A DNA stretch of 5,606 nucleotides from COE1 sp045579665. GTDB taxonomy: Bacteria > Bacillota > Clostridia > Lachnospirales > Lachnospiraceae. The notes below the pieces were generated by a model. The model did not search any database. It was not told the origin of the DNA and saw nothing but the letters and a program-made list of their open reading frames with translations. Positions 1 through 5,606 of this stretch are shown one piece after another. Position numbers and translations under genes: made by a program. How positions within the stretch are numbered: the first letter of the stretch is position 1; each line of letters opens with the position of its first letter. The stretch covers positions 1 to 5,606 of the forward strand of contig JAZNMO010000140.1 in NCBI GenBank assembly GCA_045579665.1, read 5' to 3'.

Positions 1-306
1 TATGCTGGACGGTGCAGAAAAGGAATTGTATGCGGAGCATACAGAAGAGGGAAAGAGAAAGCTTGAGGCGTTAAAGGAACGGATTAAGCGGGACTTAGGT
101 GAGGATGACCGATTGATTATCTATTCCTGTACATGGGATAAGTCTGCCCGTCAATTGGTAGATTTCACAACAAATGGACAGCCTTTGGAAAATGTATTGA
201 CAAATTGTTTTGTGGAAATGTTTCGGGATGACTGGAAGGAATATGAAGCTTTAAGCTGGCAGGATAAGGAACAGCTTGCTTTTCGTGCGCTCATGGAAAG
301 CAAGCT
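1..306 (+). repeat. Conserved linker module, copy 1 (direct repeat)
   Basis: This segment of the first gene aligns without gaps to 5301-5606 in the second gene. I count 20 mismatches in 306 bases, about 93.5% identity; 15 are synonymous and 5 change a residue (E/D, E/A, I/T, T/K, T/S). Bases 206-306 are identical in both copies. It encodes the helical linker between the DUF4062 region and the NACHT domain. Confidence 0.95.
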
Positions 307-3300
307 GCGTTCTTTTGTAGGAAGAGAAGCACTTTTGGAGGAGTACTATCAGAGCGCGGTAAACGGAACCTGTCCGATTATTTTACAGGGCGAAGTGGGT
401 AGCGGAAAGACTGCGATTATGTGTAAGCTGGTGGAGCGTCTGCAAAAGGAAGGGAAGAATGTGTTTGCATTCTTCTCAGGAGCAGGAAGTATGAGTACCA
501 ATGCAGAATCTCTGGTAAAGCAGATGGTGTACTATATGGAGAATCTGCTTGGGGTAGAGGTGCATTTTGGTGAGGAAAATGCTTTTGTTGAAATGGAAGA
601 AGGTTTTGAAAAAGGAGTTTTGCGCTATTCTGACTGGATGGAGAGACTGCGAGAGTTGTGCTACCGTCTTCCGGAGGAAAAGAAGGTATATGTTTGCATA
701 GATGCGTTAGACCAGATGTATTTTGATGAGCATGTTGAAAAGTTGGATTTCCTCATTAAAGGAAAAGGCGTTCAGTTTGTGGCTTCGTGTACGAATGAGT
801 TTAATGTGCCTATGAACGCTATGGAGGAACGAGACGTAAAGAGCGTTCCGGCGTTAAATGAGAGCGATGCTAAGGCGGTGGCAGAAAGTATTCTGGCATC
901 CTATTCTCGTAATGCATATGAAGCAATCGAACAGGAAATTTTGAAGAAAAAGAGTATTGGAAGTCCGCTGTATATTTCTCTTCTTATCCAGAGACTGAAC
1001 ATGATGGATGCGGAAGAATTGCGTAAGGCGATGACGGAGGAGGAGATTGTTGCCCTTGGAACGAAGATAGTTCAAGAGATGCCTGATACTTTGGAGGATG
1101 CAACTGTGTCCATTATTCAGAACGGAATTGCGAAGGTAAGTGATAATGATGACATGTTGCGGGAGATGCTTGGGTATCTGGCGGTATCTAGAAACGGTCT
1201 TCGGATGCAGGATTTACAAGGCATTTTCAGTTTGCAGAACAAAGATTTTCCGATACTTGATGTTACCCTTTTATTAAGCTATCTGGATTCCTTTTTCTAT
1301 TTGAATGAAGATGGGCGAATTGACTTTACGCATAAGGTGATTCGTGGCGGTTTATTGAAGGAAATTGACAACAGAAAGCATTATGAAGAAGGGATAAAGA
1401 ATTACTTATTAGCAGTAGGCGTAGAGGATGAATTGACAATTAAAGAAGGATTGTATTATGCACGTATCTTTGAGGAATATGCATTTGCACAGAAACTAAT
1501 TGCATATGCAAATGATACTACGAATAAGGAGTTGTTCCGTGCTATAAAAGAGGAAGCATTGGCGGATGACGGCTGTTTCATTATTAATGCGTTGAAAGTT
1601 GAGGGCATAGACAAGAAGCAAAGTGTTTCCTTTTTTGCGAGAAGATTTCAGAAAGTTTTTGAAACTTCAAGGAAAGAAAGAGAGATTAAGCTACTTATAG
1701 GTCGTGCAGTATTAGAAAATTGTGAGAGGATGTATGAGGATAGTAAGAGAGGCGAGGATGCTATTGATTTGGCAGAGTGTCTCTTCAATATCGGAGTAGA
1801 AAAGAAAGCAGATGGAAATCTCCTAGAGGCAGAAAGAGACTTACGGAGAGCTATTCAATATTATGAAATGAGTGCAAAGGAAGATATTGTAAGTGTGTTA
1901 GGTCTTGTGCGATGTTATATAGCATATGTGATGACTTTGCCGAGTGACAAAAAAGAAGATGTAGAGGAAATGTATACACGAGCATTTAGAATTATTAATA
2001 CAGTCCAGAGGGATGAATCGATATCTGTAATACAAGTGTTGTCGTCATTGTTTATCAATTACGGGCTGTTTGCCATGAAAAAGGATGAATTGAGAACAGC
2101 ACACAGGTGCTTTGAACAAGCACTTGATTATAGAAAAAGAATAGTGGAAGTATTATGCACAGAGGAGGCACAAAGAGATTTATACTTTGCTTACGAGAAG
2201 AGAGGTGTTTTATATCGTAGTGAAGGTAAAATGGAATTGGCAAAGGAGGATTTAAATAAGAGTTTAAAAGGAAGAGAGGTAATATATAGTCAAAATCCAT
2301 CATTGCGGAATTTGCGTGAACTTTTAAATGGATATTTGAACTTGGGAACTGTAATAATGGCATTAGAAGCAAACGAGAAAGAGAAAACAGAGTCATACGG
2401 ATACCTGTCTAATGCGTTACAGTGCGCAGAACAGTTACATGAGGCTGAAAATAGTGGAGATAGTTTGAAGTATCTGACAATTGCTTGCCATAACATTGCA
2501 ATATATTATTTTGCCATAAATGACTTGGAGAATGCAATGAAATATAGTAAGAGGGCGGAAATGTATGTGGACAAATTATGTGCTGATTATGGCAATGAGG
2601 AGTCTGAGATGCTTCAGAGGGGGATTTATCAGATTTGCGCGAGTATATGTGGACAGTTGGGAAAAAGTGAAGAGCAACAAGAGTATCTAGAGAAAGTAAA
2701 TGTACCTATAGGAGAAAGTCAAGAAGGTGATGAGGGAAACCAGATTGAGAAAGCAAAGCTTTATATGTTTAAAACACAAGCAGAGCAAGAAAAAGGAAAT
2801 TATAGTAAAGTAATTGAGTATGGAGAGGTAATGTTAGGATGTATAGGAGAAGAGTCTCTTATACCTATGAGTTTTGAGCAGTTGTTATTGCTTTTTCAAG
2901 CGTATTGCATGATGTACAATGCATATGAGGAATTGGCTGAAAAAGAAAAATTGAAGGACATTGGAAATAAATTGGCAAAGTGTGCGAGGGAAATAAAGGG
3001 ACGTTTTCCAATGGTTGCCGAACAGTTTGGAATTGATGAGATGCTAGAAGAGTTGGAAAGTGATGAGTTAAAATCGGAAACTGAATCGAATACTTTAGAT
3101 GGGGTAGGACAAGAGATGAAAAAAGCAAAAGAGATTTATGAGAAGGAGGATAGTGTAGGAAATCTGAAGCAGTTGTTGGAAAAGTATTATGAGATGGGGG
3201 TCTTATTGTGTGAGAAGAAGAGAATAGATGACGCAGATGCATATTTTAAAGAGTTATTTGTTGTTGGGGAAAAGGAGTATGAGAGAAAGAAAGATAGTGA

Positions 3301-4750
3301 ATATTTACAGATTTTAATCCATTATAATGATAGGTTATCTCAATTTTATTCTGAGAGGGGGCTACCTTTTGAAAGAGCGCGGTGTATTAAACGAAAGTTA
3401 GGATATGCCCGTTTATGGAAAGAAGACTTGCAAGAGAAGAGTGAAGACTTGTTTGCTTTGTTCCACAAATATACTACCATGTGCAGAGATCTAGAGAAAT
3501 CGGGAAAGATGAGGGAGGCGTTGGCTTGTTGCGAGAATGCTTTAAAGTGTGTGGAACAGTTATATGAGGAGCAAGGAGGAGTGCTTAACCTGAGGTTTTT
3601 GGCAAATACTTATATCACTAATGGAAATATATTGAGGGAATTAGAACAGACAGAGGATTCGTTGGAATGTTATGAGAAAGGAATAAAGTGTAGAGAGGAG
3701 TTGTATGAGAAAAGAGGAAGCGAATCGAGCTTGCAAGATTTATCAATCAGTTATAACAATATGGGAAATGCATTAAAAGATTTAGGTCAGGTGAGAGAAG
3801 CGCTGTCGTATTACGAGAAGGCGCTCAAGTGTAAAAAGGACCTATATGAGAAGAGCGGAAGCGAAGGAAGTCTGCGGGATTTGTCAATCAGTTATAACAA
3901 TATGGGAAATGCATTGAAAGAATTAAGACAGACAGAGGAGGCGTTGTTTTATTACGAGAAAGAGCTAAAGTGCAAAGAGGAGTTGTATGAGAGAATAAAT
4001 GATGAAAAAGAACTACGGAAATTGGCATTTGCCTATAATAGAATAGGATTGCTGTTGCTTGAATTAGGGAGGTACGAGGGCGCGATAAAGTATTGTGAGG
4101 GATTCGTACGAAATGCTGAAGAGTTGTATCGGTTAGATTTGAGTAATTCTAATTTGAACAATTTAGCTGTGTCATATAATAATTACGGTGTGGCTTTATG
4201 TGAATTGGGTAGAGCCAAAGAGGCTTTAGATTATTTGGAAAAAGCATTGCAATATACAGAAGAATTACATCAAGAGAATCCTACAAAGAACACGCAACTT
4301 GAATTAGTGGGACGTTGGAGGAATCTTGCAAAGGCATTGCTGGGAACTAATCGCTTGACAGAAGCATTGGTGTATGGTAAAAAGGCGGTAGAACTTGACC
4401 GGGAATTATATTCGCAGGATGATTCTGATAGGGCAAAGGAAAGAATCATTAAATCCCTTTCTATATATGCTGAAACGTTTTTTGCAGACAATCAGCTGAA
4501 TGAGGCTTGCGAGGTATATACGGAAGCATTAGGATATTGCAAATTTGTATGTGAAAAGAATGACGGTATTCAGAATGCCAGAATCTATGTAAAGGTTTTA
4601 AAGGGGCTGTATCTGTGCTTGTATAAAATGGGACAAAGAGCTGAAGCAGAGGAATATTTGTCTTTAGCTAAGGAAGAGGCAAAGAAGTTGTATGAACGTT
4701 CCGAGGCAGAGACGGATAAGAAATTATTGGAGGAAATTTTAGGGTATTAG
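1..4750 (+). CDS. NLR-like STAND ATPase (DUF4062-NACHT-TPR family), 5' partial
   Basis: Probable cytoplasmic signal-transducing ATPase; ligand and partner unknown. The frame is open from the window edge to TAG at 4748-4750. The ATG at 2 is very likely not the start: it aligns with Met145 of the downstream paralog, and base 1 matches the last base of the codon before that Met. About 144 residues, probably a DUF4062 domain, lie off the window. Numbering visible residues from that ATG: conserved linker 1-102; STAND lead-in FVGRE 105-109; Walker A GEVGSGKT 130-137 (Lys136); Walker B CIDALDQ with Asp234 and Asp237; GSPLY, resembling the STAND GxP motif, 320-324; probable winged helix about 385-460, including FTHK at 442-445; helical linker to about 590; TPR solenoid about 598-1582. 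No signal peptide or membrane segment is seen. The P-loop and IDALDQ signature support a NACHT-type NTPase strongly; a role in phage defence is inference. The TPR part is Glu/Lys-rich and AT-rich compared with the N-terminal modules. Confidence 0.93.
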   Translation, partial: MLDGAEKELYAEHTEEGKRKLEALKERIKRDLGEDDRLIIYSCTWDKSARQLVDFTTNGQPLENVLTNCFVEMFRDDWKEYEALSWQDKEQLAFRALMESKLRSFVGREALLEEYYQSAVNGTCPIILQGEVGSGKTAIMCKLVERLQKEGKNVFAFFSGAGSMSTNAESLVKQMVYYMENLLGVEVHFGEENAFVEMEEGFEKGVLRYSDWMERLRELCYRLPEEKKVYVCIDALDQMYFDEHVEKLDFLIKGKGVQFVASCTNEFNVPMNAMEERDVKSVPALNESDAKAVAESILASYSRNAYEAIEQEILKKKSIGSPLYISLLIQRLNMMDAEELRKAMTEEEIVALGTKIVQEMPDTLEDATVSIIQNGIAKVSDNDDMLREMLGYLAVSRNGLRMQDLQGIFSLQNKDFPILDVTLLLSYLDSFFYLNEDGRIDFTHKVIRGGLLKEIDNRKHYEEGIKNYLLAVGVEDELTIKEGLYYARIFEEYAFAQKLIAYANDTTNKELFRAIKEEALADDGCFIINALKVEGIDKKQSVSFFARRFQKVFETSRKEREIKLLIGRAVLENCERMYEDSKRGEDAIDLAECLFNIGVEKKADGNLLEAERDLRRAIQYYEMSAKEDIVSVLGLVRCYIAYVMTLPSDKKEDVEEMYTRAFRIINTVQRDESISVIQVLSSLFINYGLFAMKKDELRTAHRCFEQALDYRKRIVEVLCTEEAQRDLYFAYEKRGVLYRSEGKMELAKEDLNKSLKGREVIYSQNPSLRNLRELLNGYLNLGTVIMALEANEKEKTESYGYLSNALQCAEQLHEAENSGDSLKYLTIACHNIAIYYFAINDLENAMKYSKRAEMYVDKLCADYGNEESEMLQRGIYQICASICGQLGKSEEQQEYLEKVNVPIGESQEGDEGNQIEKAKLYMFKTQAEQEKGNYSKVIEYGEVMLGCIGEESLIPMSFEQLLLLFQAYCMMYNAYEELAEKEKLKDIGNKLAKCAREIKGRFPMVAEQFGIDEMLEELESDELKSETESNTLDGVGQEMKKAKEIYEKEDSVGNLKQLLEKYYEMGVLLCEKKRIDDADAYFKELFVVGEKEYERKKDSEYLQILIHYNDRLSQFYSERGLPFERARCIKRKLGYARLWKEDLQEKSEDLFALFHKYTTMCRDLEKSGKMREALACCENALKCVEQLYEEQGGVLNLRFLANTYITNGNILRELEQTEDSLECYEKGIKCREELYEKRGSESSLQDLSISYNNMGNALKDLGQVREALSYYEKALKCKKDLYEKSGSEGSLRDLSISYNNMGNALKELRQTEEALFYYEKELKCKEELYERINDEKELRKLAFAYNRIGLLLLELGRYEGAIKYCEGFVRNAEELYRLDLSNSNLNNLAVSYNNYGVALCELGRAKEALDYLEKALQYTEELHQENPTKNTQLELVGRWRNLAKALLGTNRLTEALVYGKKAVELDRELYSQDDSDRAKERIIKSLSIYAETFFADNQLNEACEVYTEALGYCKFVCEKNDGIQNARIYVKVLKGLYLCLYKMGQRAEAEEYLSLAKEEAKKLYERSEAETDKKLLEEILGY
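1793..4750 (+). repeat. TPR-encoding repeats with a 47-codon pitch
   Basis: This part of the first gene encodes a solenoid of roughly 21 TPR-like units. Taking as anchor the small residue in the first helix (the G of MGNAL), anchors fall at 1793, 2063, 2204, 2345, 2498, 2639, 2774, 3197, 3341, 3482, 3623, 3764, 3905, 4046, 4187, 4328, 4469 and 4610. Most steps are exactly 141 bases (47 codons). The exceptions are 135, 144, 153, 270 (two units) and 423 (three units, partly degenerate). The typical unit reads G-N-A-L-K-x-L-G-x-x-x-E-A-L, then YYEKALKC, then ELYEK and a short variable loop. This pitch is longer than the classical 34-residue TPR and nearer to kinesin-light-chain-like repeats. Such solenoids normally bind proteins or ligands, so this is the likely sensor. 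Confidence 0.85.
3743..3915 (+). repeat. Recently duplicated TPR units (32-nt identical tracts)
   Basis: Bases 3743-3774 are identical to 3884-3915, one 141-base repeat apart. Both encode SISYNNMGNAL. The flanking bases of the two units are also similar, for example the codons for YYEK and LYEK. This is the least diverged pair of units in the solenoid and suggests recent internal duplication or conversion of one TPR unit. Confidence 0.8.
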
Positions 4751-4771
4751 GAGACGAGCCTTAGTGAAAGT

Positions 4772-4808
4772 ACGCCTGGTATGGAATTATTTTTTCTGTA
4801 CCAGACGT
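4772..4808. other. Imperfect inverted repeat (possible RNA hairpin)
   Basis: ACGCCTGGTA (4772-4781) pairs with TACCAGACGT (4799-4808) at 9 of 10 positions, with one C-A mismatch. The 17-nt loop contains six T residues (4790-4795). Because the T-run is in the loop and not after the stem, this is not a standard intrinsic terminator. It could be a weak mRNA structure or chance pairing. Confidence 0.35.
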
Positions 4809-4856
4809 GTTATGGTTATGATTACTTGTTACATATATGGAAAAAGAATAGATTAC

Positions 4857-4861
4857 AGGAG
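4857..4861 (+). promoter_or_regulatory. Shine-Dalgarno site for the second STAND gene
   Basis: AGGAG lies 8 nt upstream of ATG 4870, which is good spacing for a Firmicutes-type ribosome-binding site. It fixes the start of the second gene, and with it the start of the DUF4062 domain and the reading of the homologous Met in the first gene as internal. Confidence 0.8.
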
Positions 4862-4869
4862 TACATACG

Positions 4870-5606
4870 ATGAAGAACATATTTATTTCCAGTACATTTA
4901 TTGACATGCAGGCAGAACGTGACTTGGTGCAGGAGCGGGTGCTTCCGGCACTTCGGGATGAGGCGCGGAAATACGGAGACAATGTAGGTGTCATTGACCT
5001 TCGCTGGGGCGTGGACACCTCTACTCTAGAGACAGAGGAAGGTGCAGCGAAGGTACTGCAGGTCTGCTTGGACGAGATTGACCGAAGCCATCCGTATATG
5101 CTTATCTTCCTTGGAGAGCGTTACGGAACCATGATGCGGGAGGACCAGATAGAGAAGTCTGTTCGAGGCAGAGAAGACACATATACGACAGATGATTATG
5201 TAAAGAGTATCACTGCCCTTGAGGTGGAATATGGTGCGTTGTCGGAAAAGTACGGTGAACTGAACCACTGTGTAGTATGTTTCCGTGAACCGGTGGTATA
5301 TATGCTGGACGGTGCGGAAAAGGACTTGTATGCGGAGCATACAGAGGAAGGAAAGAGAAAGCTTGCGGCTTTAAAGGAACGGATTAAGCGGGATTTGGGA
5401 GAAGATGACCGTTTGATAACCTATTCCTGTACATGGGACAAGTCTGCCCGTCAGTTGGTGGATTTCAAATCAAATGGACAGCCTTTGGAAAATGTACTGA
5501 CAAACTGTTTTGTGGAAATGTTTCGGGATGACTGGAAGGAATATGAAGCTTTAAGCTGGCAGGATAAGGAACAGCTTGCTTTTCGTGCGCTCATGGAAAG
5601 CAAGCT
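4870..5606 (+). CDS. DUF4062-domain STAND ATPase paralog, 3' partial
   Basis: Second member of the tandem pair; 245 complete codons are visible before the window ends. ATG 4870 is chosen because an AGGAG Shine-Dalgarno lies 8 nt upstream and an in-frame TAG at 4849-4851 excludes an earlier start. Residues 1 to about 90 carry the DUF4062 signature: FISSTFIDMQAERD (5-18), DLRWGVDT (43-50), CLDEIDRSHPY (66-76) and FLGERYG (80-86). The same signature is found at or near the N-terminus of animal NACHT proteins such as TEP1 and NWD1. The domain's biochemical activity is not established to my knowledge; it may be an output or adaptor module. Residues 145-245 match the start of the upstream gene at 96 of 101 positions, so a NACHT domain and C-terminal repeats are expected beyond the window, although they cannot be seen. 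No signal peptide is present. GC is high for the window: 38 of 60 bases at 4921-4980. Confidence 0.92.
   Translation, partial: MKNIFISSTFIDMQAERDLVQERVLPALRDEARKYGDNVGVIDLRWGVDTSTLETEEGAAKVLQVCLDEIDRSHPYMLIFLGERYGTMMREDQIEKSVRGREDTYTTDDYVKSITALEVEYGALSEKYGELNHCVVCFREPVVYMLDGAEKDLYAEHTEEGKRKLAALKERIKRDLGEDDRLITYSCTWDKSARQLVDFKSNGQPLENVLTNCFVEMFRDDWKEYEALSWQDKEQLAFRALMESK
5301..5606 (+). repeat. Conserved linker module, copy 2 (direct repeat)
   Basis: This is the second copy of the module at 1-306, offset by exactly 5,300 bases. It lies inside the second gene as residues 145-245. The last 101 bases are identical to copy 1, and the window ends inside the identical tract, so the true extent of the homology is unknown. 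Confidence 0.95.

Larger units (their letters stand above)
4751..4869. other. Intergenic segment between the two paralogs
   Basis: This 119-bp spacer holds an imperfect hairpin (4772-4808) and the ribosome-binding site of the second gene. I see no stem followed by a T-run, so transcription from the first gene may continue into the second. A possible -10 box, TATGAT at 4817-4822, has no convincing -35 box at 16-18 bp. An independent promoter for the second gene is therefore possible but unsupported. The spacer has no credible small gene. Confidence 0.6.

Noticed and set aside
2055..3242. Antisense open frames of 68-125 codons on the minus strand within the first gene
   Set aside because: They lie wholly opposite the conserved TPR coding region, have no recognisable domain, and are rich in Leu/Ser/Phe/Pro as expected from the complement of Glu/Lys-rich codons. 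They are shadows.
3661..3720. A 60-base stretch without any C on the plus strand, strongly purine-rich
   Set aside because: It is explained by coding for Glu/Lys/Arg-rich TPR residues with GAG, AAG, AGA and AGG codons; there is no sign of a separate element.
3482..4610. Regular 141-base repeats considered as a CRISPR-like or satellite array
   Set aside because: The units are in frame, diverged mostly in keeping with the protein pattern, and encode a continuous TPR solenoid, with no invariant repeat and spacer structure.
4826..4854. Promoter-like pair TTGTTA and TAGATT with 17-bp spacing before the second gene
   Set aside because: Transcription would begin about at the Shine-Dalgarno sequence (4857-4861), so the message would lack an intact ribosome-binding site. 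Each box matches consensus at only four of six positions.
4812..4904. 30-codon open frame starting in the spacer and overlapping the second gene out of frame
   Set aside because: It has no Shine-Dalgarno sequence, low complexity and no recognisable features; there is no evidence of a leader peptide.
4761..5340. Minus-strand open frames across the spacer and the DUF4062 region
   Set aside because: They overlap a strongly conserved plus-strand domain with a clear start and ribosome-binding site, and their translations match no family I recognise.
1..5606. Overlapping ends read as a circular element (plasmid or phage genome)
   Set aside because: The ends differ at 20 of 306 positions, so they are paralogous copies and not the same sequence read twice; no replication or mobility gene is present.

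Overview
The window holds two consecutive plus-strand genes for very large NLR-like (STAND-class) ATPases, head to tail and 119 bp apart. Both are cut by the window edges. The first (1-4750) lacks its start. It shows a conserved linker, a NACHT-type P-loop NTPase domain, a probable winged-helix region and a very long tetratricopeptide (TPR) solenoid reaching the stop codon. The second (4870-5606) lacks its end. It shows an N-terminal DUF4062 domain and then the same conserved linker. The linkers align base for base: 1-306 matches 5301-5606 with 20 differences in 306, of which 15 are synonymous. The two partial genes therefore show the two halves of one architecture, DUF4062 - linker - NACHT NTPase - winged helix - TPR, about 1,726 residues if gene 1 has the same N-terminus as gene 2.

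Layout: 1-4750, gene 1 (5' partial); 4751-4869, a short intergenic segment with an imperfect hairpin, no convincing terminator or promoter, and a good Shine-Dalgarno sequence for the next gene; 4870-5606, gene 2 (3' partial). I see no tRNA, rRNA, CRISPR array, insertion sequence or origin. The minus-strand open frames are antisense shadows of the two genes.

Organism: moderate to low GC, a good AGGAG ribosome-binding site, frequent AGA/AGG arginine codons and very Glu/Lys-rich proteins suggest a low-GC Firmicute, perhaps a gut Clostridia/Lachnospiraceae-type bacterium. This is inference from composition; no taxonomic marker gene is present.

Working model: each protein should be a cytoplasmic signal-transducing ATPase. 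The TPR solenoid would sense a ligand or partner, the NACHT module would switch and oligomerise on ATP binding, and the DUF4062 domain would be the output or adaptor. In bacteria such multidomain STAND proteins are often antiphage or conflict-system sensors, but nothing in the window proves that role here. The most notable points are the tandem paralogous array with an almost invariant linker, and a TPR solenoid of about 21 units with a near-constant 47-codon pitch.
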